Position numbers and translations under genes: made by a program. From JAEZAF01 sp964395665 (GTDB taxonomy: Bacteria; Chloroflexota; Anaerolineae; Aggregatilineales; Phototrophicaceae), in NCBI GenBank assembly GCA_964395665.1, contig CAYNDH010000108.1, positions 1 to 15,551 of the forward strand: a stretch of 15,551 nt of DNA, written 5' to 3'. Shown here piece by piece: positions 1 through 6,741 of the stretch. The notes under the pieces are model-generated. The model ran no database searches. It was not told the origin of the DNA and worked only from the letters and a program-made list of their open reading frames with translations. The stretch's first letter is position 1. Every line of letters starts with the position of its first letter.

Positions 1-31
1 AGGTATTTTCATTGAACCTTACAGAACCCCC

Positions 32-136
32 GGACAATGCAGGCATTGTCCCTACAAGGTGCATAAATGCACGGTGCATAAATGCACATGTGTAATGTAG
101 GGACAGGGCCGCATTGCTTGCAATGGCGCCCTGTCC
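32..136. repeat. Composite structured intergenic repeat block
   Basis: Several nested symmetries are packed into about 105 bp. Bases 32-40 and 43-51 (GGACAATGC/GCATTGTCC) form a perfect 9-bp stem with a 2-nt loop. Bases 47-56 (TGTCCCTACA) are the exact reverse complement of 96-105. Between those arms lie two tandem copies of GTGCATAAATGCAC (59-72 and 74-87, 15-bp period), each itself a near palindrome. Bases 101-116 and 121-136 form a 16-bp stem with two mismatches and a CTTG loop. No gene is seen in 1-222. The arrangement resembles a MITE- or REP-like non-coding repeat; whether it is mobile, or folds as RNA, cannot be told from one copy. Confidence 0.6.
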
Positions 137-160
137 GCCGTAAATACCTCAACCGAAAAT

Positions 161-183
161 TAAAAACCTACCCCTGTAAGGGT
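161..183 (-). terminator. Possible weak intrinsic terminator after the aldo/keto reductase
   Basis: On the minus strand, about 40 nt past the reductase stop codon, ACCC (183-180) can pair with GGGT (173-170) to form a short imperfect hairpin. It is followed by GGTTTTTA and more T-rich sequence. The position and T-tract fit a terminator, but the stem is only 4-5 bp, so the call is weak. Confidence 0.3.
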
Positions 184-222
184 TAAAGATCCCGTGTGCG
201 CTATCCGCGTTGACCCTGCTGT

Positions 223-1200
223 TTATGACTCCGCAGAGATCGGACGGCGGATGAGCGCTTCGATCTGCTGCATCTGATCGGCGTCCAGCGGACCGAACTG
301 CATCGCGGCGGCATTTTCGGCGGCCTGTGCCTCGGTACGGATGCCGGGAATCGGCACCGTCTGCTCACTACGCGCCCAGATCCACGCCAGCGCCCCCTGC
401 GCGACAGTGCGGCCACCGCTGGTCAGGATGTCGCGCACGGCATCAAGCTGCTCGACCATCGGCCCGAAGTAATTCCATGCATCACGGCGCACATCATTCT
501 GACCGAATACCGTATCTTTGGTGTATTTACCCGACAGCGCACTGCGTCCGAGCGGCGTGCGGTTGACGCTGGCGAGATTGAGCTGTTCGCACAGCGCCAG
601 CATCTCCGGCGCATCCTGCACGAAGTTCAGATCATGCTGGATGGCGACACAGTGTTCGCCCTGTGCGAAGGCGCGTGCGCCCTCAACCGAGTCGGTGCTC
701 CAGCCATAGGTGCGGATTTTGCCTTCCTGCACCAGCGCTTCCAGTTCGGAAAGCAGAGCGGGGACGGGTTCCAGCGGATAATCCCAGACGTGCAGTTGAT
801 ACAGGTCGATATAATCTGTGCCGAGATGCCTGAGGCTGGTTTCGCAGTCGGCGCGGACTTTCTTCACCACATCGTCCGGGTGTGCGTAATGCCAGACCTG
901 TTTGTCGGCTTCATTGACATCGAATCCGAACTTGGTCGCGATCACAACCTTGTCGCGTTTGCCAGCCAGCGCCTTTCCCAGAATGTGTTCACTGTAGCCG
1001 GTGCCATAAGTGGCTGCCGTATCGAAGAAGTTGATGCCGTCATCGAGTGCGCGGTGCACGGCGCGGATCGACTCCTGATCATCGACTTCGCCCCATCCAC
1101 CCTGACCGTGCAGGAATTTCCAGACACCGCCAATGGCCCAGCATCCCATGCCAAGCGGCGAGACTTCAATGCCAGATCGTCCTAGTGTGCGATTTTTCAT
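223..1200 (-). CDS. Aldo/keto reductase family protein
   Basis: A 325-residue NAD(P)H-dependent (beta/alpha)8-barrel oxidoreductase, expected to reduce aldehydes or ketones in the cytoplasm; the substrate is unknown. The N-terminus (RTLGRSGIEVSPLGMG) is typical of the family. All four members of the catalytic tetrad are visible: Asp60 and Tyr65 in FFDTAATYG, Lys90 in IATKFG, and His137 in LYQLHVWD. The C-terminal cofactor segment TVPIPGIRTEAQAAEN is also present. Length is normal for an AKR. The start is supported by GAGGAG about 8 nt upstream of the ATG. The gene stands alone on the minus strand behind a MerR-type promoter (1264-1294), suggesting induction by a chemical stress such as a reactive aldehyde, metal or oxidant. 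The induction idea is inference; the AKR family assignment is secure. Confidence 0.95.
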   Translation of the reverse strand: MKNRTLGRSGIEVSPLGMGCWAIGGVWKFLHGQGGWGEVDDQESIRAVHRALDDGINFFDTAATYGTGYSEHILGKALAGKRDKVVIATKFGFDVNEADKQVWHYAHPDDVVKKVRADCETSLRHLGTDYIDLYQLHVWDYPLEPVPALLSELEALVQEGKIRTYGWSTDSVEGARAFAQGEHCVAIQHDLNFVQDAPEMLALCEQLNLASVNRTPLGRSALSGKYTKDTVFGQNDVRRDAWNYFGPMVEQLDAVRDILTSGGRTVAQGALAWIWARSEQTVPIPGIRTEAQAAENAAAMQFGPLDADQMQQIEALIRRPISAES

Positions 1201-1263
1201 CAGTGTGGCTCCTCAAATGCTAAACAGGATCAAAGAAAAAATATGCCCGGTACATATTTTCAG

Positions 1264-1294
1264 ATCCTACGACTTAGAGCGCGCTCTAAGTCAA
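1264..1294 (-). promoter_or_regulatory. MerR-type promoter with palindromic operator
   Basis: Read on the minus strand, a -35 box TTGACT (1294-1289) and a -10 box TAGGAT (1269-1264) are separated by 19 bp. The spacer is filled by a perfect 22-bp palindrome at 1271-1292 (half-site GACTTAGAGCG). An over-long 19-20 bp spacer with a dyad between the boxes is the hallmark of promoters controlled by MerR-family activators (SoxR, CueR, and the NmlR/AdhR group). The predicted start of transcription lies about 55-60 nt upstream of the reductase ATG at 1200. No MerR-family gene is in the window, so the regulator would act in trans. Confidence 0.75.
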
Positions 1295-1359
1295 GCAGCA
1301 GTTTTTCAGGGGATGGGTGAGGATGGACAGGGCACGGTTGGAGCCTGTTATGCAATTTT

Positions 1360-1430
1360 TAAACCTCACCCCTAAATCCCCTCTCCGGCAAACAAGTTTG
1401 CATGGAGAAGGGGCCGGGGGATGAGGTTTA
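1360..1430. repeat. Long nested palindrome, Chloroflexota-type intergenic repeat
   Basis: The outer arms TAAACCTCA (1360-1368) and TGAGGTTTA (1422-1430) are exact inverted repeats. Inside them are the imperfectly pairing CCCTCTCC and GGAGAAGGGG. At the centre GCAAAC (1388-1393) and GTTTGC (1396-1401) are again exact inverted repeats with a 2-nt gap. The CCTCACCCCTAAATCCC core resembles a repeat commonly scattered between genes in Chloroflexota. It sits between the convergence side of a small gene ending at 1437 and the promoter of the reductase, and could act as a transcription-stopping hairpin or be a MITE relic. Confidence 0.65.
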
Positions 1431-1436
1431 GACCGA

Positions 1437-1844
1437 CTAGCACCGCCGCCAGTCGGATGAACGGCGGAAGCGGTGCGGATCGCTGCGCTGCTGGCGTGGT
1501 ACAGGGATCAGGTGCGAATCTCGGGCAGGCTTGCTGCGTCCCTGCTTCGTCGTCAATGATGATGGGACACCCGGATACGGCTTGCCGATGGCGGCGCATC
1601 CTTCCGGTGTGATACGGTAGCGCCATATCTTTTCTGCATGAAAAATGCGGCATTCCATGTGCCCGCGCACCACCAGCGCCGCACAGACAGCCTCATTGAG
1701 GTAATCCAGCGTCGGATCGGTGTCTGGCAGCAGCCAGCCATGCAGGGCATTTGTCCGGCTGTTGGAGGTGAGGATGTCATTTTCGTAGCGGGATTGAATG
1801 AGTGAGTAAGCGTGGCGAAGCGCGGCTTTTTGTGCTTTCGTCAT
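1437..1844 (-). CDS. Hypothetical protein, winged-helix-like
   Basis: A 135-residue protein of unknown function. Residues 1-60 read as two or three helices (MTKAQKAALRHAYSLIQSRY, then LDYLNEAVCAALVVRG). They are followed by the strand-rich segment CRIFHAEKIWRYRITPEGCAAIG, whose RITPEG end resembles the wing of compact winged-helix regulators. The last 45 residues are basic and low in complexity, with many Arg, Ser and Pro. The start codon has no clear ribosome binding site and the reading frame ends 7 bp from the palindrome at 1360-1430, so the tail may be read-through into non-conserved sequence. The gene is probably real because the first 85 residues have a sensible hydrophobic pattern, but no family was recognised. 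Confidence 0.5.
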   Translation of the reverse strand: MTKAQKAALRHAYSLIQSRYENDILTSNSRTNALHGWLLPDTDPTLDYLNEAVCAALVVRGHMECRIFHAEKIWRYRITPEGCAAIGKPYPGVPSSLTTKQGRSKPARDSHLIPVPRQQRSDPHRFRRSSDWRRC

Positions 1845-1995
1845 GATTTAACCATTTCATCCCCGACGCTGACAGGGGCCGGTCCGGGATGCCGTCTAAG
1901 TGGAGCAGGTCGATCCGTAGATTTTGCAGATCACCTCTCTATCTTAGTCAGTGACGGGCATGTTCGCAACTCTGCCGCCTGTGATCAGCCGAACG

Positions 1996-2024
1996 TTGCC
2001 TGCATTTACCCGCCGGACTATACT
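1996..2024 (+). promoter_or_regulatory. Sigma-70-type promoter for the beta-CASP nuclease gene
   Basis: TTGCCT (1996-2001), a 17-bp spacer and TATACT (2019-2024) match the housekeeping consensus well. Transcription would start near 2031, giving a leader of about 57 nt to the ATG at 2088. This argues that translation does not begin at the in-frame start near 1812, which lies upstream of the promoter. Confidence 0.6.
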
Positions 2025-2087
2025 CGCCTCTGTGAGCAAATGAACAATCAATGGAATCGGCGTTACAAGGGAAGGAAGAGGCGAATC

Positions 2088-3491
2088 ATGCGGTTGACAT
2101 TTCATGGCGCGGCGCGTACCGTGACCGGTTCGAAGCATCTGCTGGAAGTCAATAATATGCGCATCCTGCTGGACTGCGGTCTGGTGCAGGGCAAACGGGC
2201 GGAGTCGTTCGAAGCGAATGTCAGCTTTGCATTCGACCCTAAGACGATTGATCTGGTGATCCTTTCCCACGCCCATATCGACCATTCCGGCAGCCTGCCC
2301 AACCTCGTCCGGCGCGGCTTTGAAGGGGATATTATCGCGACCTCAGCCACCCGTGATCTGTGTTCCTCAATGCTGGCCGACAGCGGTTATATTCAGGAAA
2401 GGGATGTTGAATTCATCAACAGGAAGCGGCGTAAAGAGGGCGAAAAACCCGTTGATCCGATTTACACCCAGCAGGACGCCTATCACTCGCTGAAGTATTT
2501 TGTCACGCAGGATTATCACCGCAGACGGCACATCGCCCCCGGCATTTCGCTGACGTTCTACGATGCCGGTCACATGCTGGGCAGCGCGATTGTCTGCCTT
2601 GACATCGAAGACCAGGAAACGGGGCGGGATGTGCGGCTGGTCTTCAGCGGGGACCTTGGCCGCAAGGGGATTCCGATCATCCGCGATCCTGAAGTGATCG
2701 AGTCGGCAGATGTGCTGCTGATGGAGAGTACCTACGGCGATCGCCTGCATGAGACCTATGGCGCATCTGAAGATAAACTTCAGAATGTGGTGGCGCGTAC
2801 CTATCGGCGCGGTGGCTCGATCGTGATGCCAGCCTTTGCCGTCGGGCGGACGCAGCAGCTCGTCTATACACTGCATCGGATGATGGATCGCGGGGACCTG
2901 CCTGGGCTGCCGATCTTTGTGGACACACCGCTGGGAGTCAATGTCACCAATATCTTCAGCCTGCACCCGGAATGCTACGATGACGAGATGCGTGATTTCA
3001 TGATGCAGCCCGGCAATCGTGATCCGTTTGGCTTCCATACGCTGACCTATATCCGCTCGCTGGAAGAGAGCAAGCAGCTTAACTTCCATCGTGATCCGTG
3101 CATTATCATCAGTGCCAGCGGCATGGCGGAGTTCGGGCGGGTGCTGCATCACCTCAAACACCGCATTGAGGACCCGAAAAACACGGTGCTGATCACCGGC
3201 TGGCAGGCCCCCGATACGCTTGGCCGCAGACTGGTGGAAGGCGAAAAGACCGTCCGCATCTTCGGCGACACCTATCAGAATCGCGCCGAGACATTTGTGC
3301 TGAACGGCTTCAGCGGCCACGCCGACCGGGATGAGCTGCTGGAATGGGCGGGCGAATTCAAACGGAAACCACAGCGTACATTTCTGGTACACGGAGAAGA
3401 AGCAGCAGCACAGGCGCTGAAAAAATCGCTTGAACAGCATCACGGGCTGACGGTCGATGTGCCGATGATACGTCAGTCGTTTGACCTGTGA
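2088..3491 (+). CDS. Beta-CASP metallo-beta-lactamase ribonuclease
   Basis: A 467-residue member of the RNA-processing branch of the metallo-beta-lactamase fold (CPSF73/Ysh1-like, COG1236). The zinc motif HAHIDH is at 61-66, a further ligand His162 is in DAGHMLGS, and Asp189 is in FSGDLG. The beta-CASP motifs follow: A is Glu213 in ESTYGDR, B is a histidine in SASGMAEFGRVLHH (343-355), and C is His411 in GFSGHAD. His435 in FLVHGE completes the metal site. Such enzymes cut and/or trim RNA in the cytoplasm. The start at 2088 is chosen because GGAAGAGG lies just upstream, MRLTFHGAARTVTGS is the usual family N-terminus, and a promoter precedes it. The frame stays open upstream to 1812, but that segment looks non-coding. 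Confidence 0.93.
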   Translation: MRLTFHGAARTVTGSKHLLEVNNMRILLDCGLVQGKRAESFEANVSFAFDPKTIDLVILSHAHIDHSGSLPNLVRRGFEGDIIATSATRDLCSSMLADSGYIQERDVEFINRKRRKEGEKPVDPIYTQQDAYHSLKYFVTQDYHRRRHIAPGISLTFYDAGHMLGSAIVCLDIEDQETGRDVRLVFSGDLGRKGIPIIRDPEVIESADVLLMESTYGDRLHETYGASEDKLQNVVARTYRRGGSIVMPAFAVGRTQQLVYTLHRMMDRGDLPGLPIFVDTPLGVNVTNIFSLHPECYDDEMRDFMMQPGNRDPFGFHTLTYIRSLEESKQLNFHRDPCIIISASGMAEFGRVLHHLKHRIEDPKNTVLITGWQAPDTLGRRLVEGEKTVRIFGDTYQNRAETFVLNGFSGHADRDELLEWAGEFKRKPQRTFLVHGEEAAAQALKKSLEQHHGLTVDVPMIRQSFDL

Positions 3492-3649
3492 TCTGCCGAC
3501 GTTGAGATGAATTCTGGCGACTTTCCAAGGAAAAAGGATGGTTCGGTTGTACTATCTACTGGCAGTTTGGGGCAATCTTCATTGACTTAACATCAATCCG
3601 CCAGCAAACTTGAATCGGTCAACATTGCAATTATCCAGAAGGAGTTTGA

Positions 3650-4291
3650 ATGGCAGTCGAATTTCAGAATGCGGAAGCAACACTTAGCGCCACACTCGCC
3701 AGAACCGCACAATCCCTGAACAGCGAGAAAGTCACCGTTCGTCAGTTGATGGAATCCGTTGGTGAGCAGGGCTTGCTGTTCTTTTGCATGGTGCTGACGA
3801 TTCCCTTCCTGCTGCCGGTATCGATTCCCGGTGTGAGTACGGTGTTCGGCCTTGTCATCATTCTGATCGGGGTAGGCGTCACCCTGAATCGTCTGCCATG
3901 GCTGCCGGGCCGCCTGATGCAGCGCCAGATGAATGCCACTGATCTGCGCGAAGCGCTGGTGAAGGGGTCGAATGTGTTTTCACGGCTTGATCGCATCGTC
4001 CGGCCACGCCTGACATGGCTGACCGAAGGCGCGGTGATCAACCGTGTGAACGGCCTTGCGCTGATCTTCGGGGCGATTCTGCTGCTGTTCCCGTTTGGAC
4101 TGATTCCGTTTTCCAATACCTTACCGGCCCTGGCGATCCTGTTCCTTGCGGTCGGGATGCTCCAGCGCGATGGCTATTTCATCCTGCTGGGTTATATCAT
4201 GCTGGTCGTGACGGTGATCTACTTCGGTGGGCTGATACTGGCTGCAATTGCCGCCGGTCAGGGCATCAGTTCGCTGCTCGGTTCTGGCTAA
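3650..4291 (+). CDS. ExoD-family exopolysaccharide synthesis membrane protein
   Basis: A 213-residue integral membrane protein of the ExoD family (first known from rhizobial exopolysaccharide and alkaline-stress mutants; biochemical role unclear). After an amphipathic N-terminus (1-40) it has two hydrophobic blocks: 41-80 (GLLFFCMVLTIPFLLP, then a glycine-rich helix) and 133-199, which holds about three segments. The block starts PFLLPVSIPGVS (52-63) and PFGLIPFSNTLPA (148-160) resemble each other, as expected for an inverted-repeat membrane protein. A cytosolic-looking basic loop (81-130) separates them. AAGGAG at 3639-3644 supports the ATG. It is followed by a terminator at 4330-4365, so it is probably monocistronic. 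A TTGACT at 3582-3587 could be a -35 box, but no good -10 follows. Confidence 0.9.
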   Translation: MAVEFQNAEATLSATLARTAQSLNSEKVTVRQLMESVGEQGLLFFCMVLTIPFLLPVSIPGVSTVFGLVIILIGVGVTLNRLPWLPGRLMQRQMNATDLREALVKGSNVFSRLDRIVRPRLTWLTEGAVINRVNGLALIFGAILLLFPFGLIPFSNTLPALAILFLAVGMLQRDGYFILLGYIMLVVTVIYFGGLILAAIAAGQGISSLLGSG

Positions 4292-4329
4292 AAGCCTGTC
4301 ACACAGGCCGAAAATCAACAGAAATGGTT

Positions 4330-4368
4330 AACGCAGAGGGAGCGTCCTTCTGCGTTTTCTGTTTTGTG
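4330..4368 (+). terminator. Rho-independent terminator after exoD-like gene
   Basis: AACGCAGA (4330-4337) pairs exactly with TCTGCGTT (4349-4356). The stem can be extended inward by two G-C pairs across a bulge, and it is followed by TTCTGTTTTGT. A smaller hairpin, GCCTGT-CAC-ACAGGC, lies just upstream at about 4295-4309. The site is about 40 nt past the ExoD stop codon. The rest of 4369-4505 shows no further structure I can support. Confidence 0.7.
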
Positions 4369-4505
4369 TTGGATTGGCACGGTGCAGAGCAGTCCCGCCA
4401 TGCAGCGAGACTCATCATAGATTCACGCCGCTGTAAAATGGCTGTTGTCGAAGGGGTGCATAATACGCTGTCAGATTGTTAGCCAGGCCGATTGCAAAGG
4501 TACTC

Positions 4506-5009
4506 ATGACATTGAAGCCACCCACGTTATCACCCGAACCGCCGCTGCCAGCACCACCGCCAGATGCACACATCTTTCAGAAGACCAGCGTGATGCCGAC
4601 AACGGTCAAGCGCATGATGGCATTTCACAGTGCGCCGCGTGCCTTTCAGAAGCTGTCGCCACCGCCCATTTTCGTCCGTGTACATCGTAACAGCCTCACA
4701 TCGCTGACCGATGGCGAAGTGGAGTTTACGCTGTGGGTAACGGTGCTGCCGTTTCGCTGGCATGTGCGTCATGAGCCGGGGCCGACTCTAACTTCATTTG
4801 CTGACCGGATGCTGCACGGGCCGCTGGCTTACTGGCGACATGAACATATTTTTCAGGAAGTCCCCGGCGGCGTGATGCTGACGGATCGTGTGACGCTGGC
4901 GCATCGGCCCGGTGTGCGCGGCCTGATCACGCGCCTGCTGTTTGACGGTATCCCCCTGCGGATTCTGTTCCTGTACCGGCACTGGCGCACCCGTTGGGGC
5001 ACTCGGTGA
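4506..5009 (+). CDS. SRPBCC (START/Bet v 1-like) family protein
   Basis: A 167-residue protein whose body (about 21-167) reads as a helix-grip SRPBCC domain, the fold that encloses a hydrophobic ligand. Visible features are the opening strand HIFQKTSVMP, the segment FHSAPRAFQKLSPPP, alternating strands VEFTLWVTVLPFRWHVRHEPGP, FQEVPGGVMLTDRVTLAHRPG, and a long closing helix rich in Arg and Trp. Similar stand-alone domains are annotated as cyclase/dehydrase or ligand-binding proteins. Residues 5-20 form a proline-rich leader (PPTLSPEPPLPAPPPD) that looks unstructured. AAAGG 5 nt before the ATG supports the start; an in-frame TTG at 4476 is a poorer alternative. It overlaps the next gene by 4 nt (GTGA), so the two are probably translated together and may share a lipid-like substrate. 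Confidence 0.75.
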   Translation: MTLKPPTLSPEPPLPAPPPDAHIFQKTSVMPTTVKRMMAFHSAPRAFQKLSPPPIFVRVHRNSLTSLTDGEVEFTLWVTVLPFRWHVRHEPGPTLTSFADRMLHGPLAYWRHEHIFQEVPGGVMLTDRVTLAHRPGVRGLITRLLFDGIPLRILFLYRHWRTRWGTR

Positions 5010-6556
5010 GCGTCGTACAGCAGCGCATCCGCCGTACACGGGTCATCGTGATCGGCGCGGGGATCGGCGGCCTGACTACGGCGGCGCTGCTGGCGAAACA
5101 GGGCTTTGATGTGACCGTCCTTCAGGCGCAGACCTATCCCGGCGGATCGGCCAGCACGTTCACCCATCAGGGCTTTCGCTTCGAGTCCGGGGCGACGGTG
5201 GTCGGTGGTTTTCAGCCGGACGGTCCACACGCTATCGCTGCTGATCTGCTCGATCTGACATGGCCGGTCCAGCGCCATGATCCGGCGTGGGTGGTGCATC
5301 TGCCGGGGGGCGGTGACCGTGAACTGATGGCGGTCGCGCTGTCAGCGGATAACGCCGAAGTGCTGCGCCGTTTTCCTGAAAGCCGCGCTTTCTGGGATGA
5401 ACAGAGCCGGATTGCTGACATCGCATGGAAGATGACGGCACAGGGGCTGCCGTGGCCGCCGCGCAGCACAGCGGAACTGCGTCAGCTTGTCAAAGTCGGC
5501 CTGCTGAACTTCCCGCGTGATCTGCGCCTGCTGCCGTTTGCCTTCGCGACGGTGTTCGACTGGATGCAGCGGCATGGACTGCATACCAACCGGGCTTTTA
5601 AACGCTTTCTGGATGGTCAGCTTCTGATCTCCGCACAGACGACCAGCGAGAACGTGAATGCGATCTACGGTGCGACTGCGCTCGATCTGGCGCGGCAGGG
5701 TGTGTATCACGTTGAGGGCGGTATCGGCGGGCTGGCGGAGACGCTGATTACCCGCCTGAATGCACTCGGTGGACGGATCATCTACCGCCAGCGCGTGACA
5801 CGCATTCTGGTTGAACCGGATCAACACGGCCATCCACGTGCCGTCGGTGTGATGGCCCGGCTCGGACGTCGCAGCCAGCGTGAGACGTTCTACCCGGCAG
5901 ATATTGTGATTGCCAACCTCACACCGTGGGATCTCGACCGGCTGCTTGGCCCCCACAGCCCCGATGTGCTGCGGTCTGAGGTGCGCTGTCGTCGATCTGG
6001 TTGGGGGGCTTTCGTGCTGCATGTGGGCGTGCAGGCGGAGGCTATCCCGGACGGCTTCCCAGATCATCATCAGGTGCTGACCGATCTCGATGGGCCGCTG
6101 GGTGAGACGCACAGTGTGTTCATGTCGTTGTCCCCGGCTTGGGATGCCAGCCGCGCCCCGACCGGTCAGCGTGCCGTGACGATCACCACCCATACCGCCG
6201 TCCAGCCGTGGTGGGATCTGCTGGAAGCCGACCAAGCCGCCTATTACATCCGCAAACAGGATTATCAGGTGCGAATGCTGGCGGCTGTTGAGCGCCTCCT
6301 GCCCGGATTCAGTCAAAAGCTGACGCTGGTGCTGGCCGGTTCCCCGGTGACGTACCAGTTTTACACCGATCGGCATCTGGGGCAGGTGGGCGGCTTCCCG
6401 CAGACCTCACTATTTCGGATGCGCTCACCGCGCACAGGCATCCGGAATATACGGCTGGTCGGGGATTCGATCTTCCCCGGCCAATCGACTGCCGGTGTGA
6501 CGTTAGGTGCGATCCGCGTCGCCCGTGATATTCAGGACCGATTTTTCGGTATGTGA
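5006..6556 (+). CDS. Carotenoid desaturase/isomerase-type FAD-dependent oxidoreductase
   Basis: A 516-residue flavoprotein of the phytoene desaturase family (CrtI/CrtD/CRTISO-like). It has the dinucleotide-binding signature VIVIGAGIGGLTTAALLAKQG (GAGIGG at 17-22), followed by PGGSASTF (45-52). The C-terminal FAD motif NIRLVGDSIFPGQSTAGVTLGAIRVA begins near residue 481, closest in feel to CRTISO/CrtD-type proteins. Expected role: oxidation, isomerisation or saturation of a polyene or similar hydrophobic substrate at the membrane. The residue that normally is Glu at the end of the second beta strand (VLEA) is Gln40 here (VLQAQ). The GTG start at 5006 overlaps the previous stop as GTGA, indicating coupling; an upstream TTG at 4994 is possible. 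No other carotenoid gene is in view, so the substrate is uncertain. Confidence 0.85.
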   Translation: MSVVQQRIRRTRVIVIGAGIGGLTTAALLAKQGFDVTVLQAQTYPGGSASTFTHQGFRFESGATVVGGFQPDGPHAIAADLLDLTWPVQRHDPAWVVHLPGGGDRELMAVALSADNAEVLRRFPESRAFWDEQSRIADIAWKMTAQGLPWPPRSTAELRQLVKVGLLNFPRDLRLLPFAFATVFDWMQRHGLHTNRAFKRFLDGQLLISAQTTSENVNAIYGATALDLARQGVYHVEGGIGGLAETLITRLNALGGRIIYRQRVTRILVEPDQHGHPRAVGVMARLGRRSQRETFYPADIVIANLTPWDLDRLLGPHSPDVLRSEVRCRRSGWGAFVLHVGVQAEAIPDGFPDHHQVLTDLDGPLGETHSVFMSLSPAWDASRAPTGQRAVTITTHTAVQPWWDLLEADQAAYYIRKQDYQVRMLAAVERLLPGFSQKLTLVLAGSPVTYQFYTDRHLGQVGGFPQTSLFRMRSPRTGIRNIRLVGDSIFPGQSTAGVTLGAIRVARDIQDRFFGM

Positions 6557-6567
6557 TCGCCAGGTTG

Positions 6568-6717
6568 TGTTATGCATTTTCAAAAGTTGAGTTTAAGTCG
6601 CGGNNNNNNNNNNNNNNNNNNNNNNNNNNNNNNNNNNNNNNNNNNNNNNNNNNNNNNNNNNNNNNNNNNNNNNNNNNNNNNNNNNNNNNNNNNNNNNNNN
6701 NNNCAAAGTGCATAACA
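6568..6717. mobile_element. Possible insertion element spanning the assembly gap
   Basis: Thirteen bases left of the gap, TGTTATGCATTTT (6568-6580), match the reverse complement of thirteen bases right of it (6705-6717) at 12 of 13 positions. The repeats face inward and lie 24 and 2 bases from the N run, so they look like terminal inverted repeats of an element the assembler could not resolve. No target duplication is obvious and no transposase sequence is visible, so this remains a hypothesis. Confidence 0.35.
6604..6703. other. Assembly gap (100 N)
   Basis: Exactly 100 ambiguous bases, the conventional scaffold spacer, so the real length is unknown. It lies between the ends of two convergent genes. 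Anything inside it, including a mobile element, is missing from this window. Confidence 0.99.
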
Positions 6718-6733
6718 GACTCTAGAGTCTGTT
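6714..6733. promoter_or_regulatory. Perfect 20-bp palindrome just past fabH
   Basis: Half-site AACAGACTCT, centred on CTAG, with no mismatch. It begins 9 bp beyond the fabH stop codon on the minus strand and overlaps the right-hand inverted repeat next to the gap. There is no following T-tract on either strand, so a classic terminator is not supported. It could be a hairpin that stabilises the mRNA end, a protein site, or the junction of an inserted element. Confidence 0.4.
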
Positions 6734-6741
6734 GCGGGCGC

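Noticed and set aside
59..87. Tandem repeat considered as a CRISPR array
   Set aside because: There are only two 14-bp copies with a 1-bp gap and no spacer-sized intervals; the copies are palindromes within a larger structured repeat.
634..1185. Open frame of 183 codons on the plus strand inside the aldo/keto reductase
   Set aside because: It is antisense to a gene with an intact catalytic tetrad and shows no recognisable domain; it is a codon-bias shadow.
1812..2087. In-frame 5' extension of the beta-CASP nuclease frame by 92 codons
   Set aside because: The extension lies upstream of a good promoter (1996-2024), overlaps the start of the opposite-strand gene, and its translation is Cys/Pro-rich and unlike the family. 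The ATG at 2088 has a ribosome binding site and the standard N-terminus.
2367..3443. Open frame of 358 codons on the minus strand inside the nuclease gene
   Set aside because: It is fully antisense to conserved zinc motifs and reads as His/Arg/Gln-rich low-complexity protein without a family.
5342..6376. Open frame of 344 codons on the minus strand inside the flavoprotein gene
   Set aside because: It is antisense to the FAD-dependent enzyme, its composition is biased, and it has no start signals.
6714..6733. Palindrome considered as an intrinsic terminator of fabH
   Set aside because: The stem has no loop and no T-tract follows on the minus strand before the gap, so it is listed only as a palindrome.
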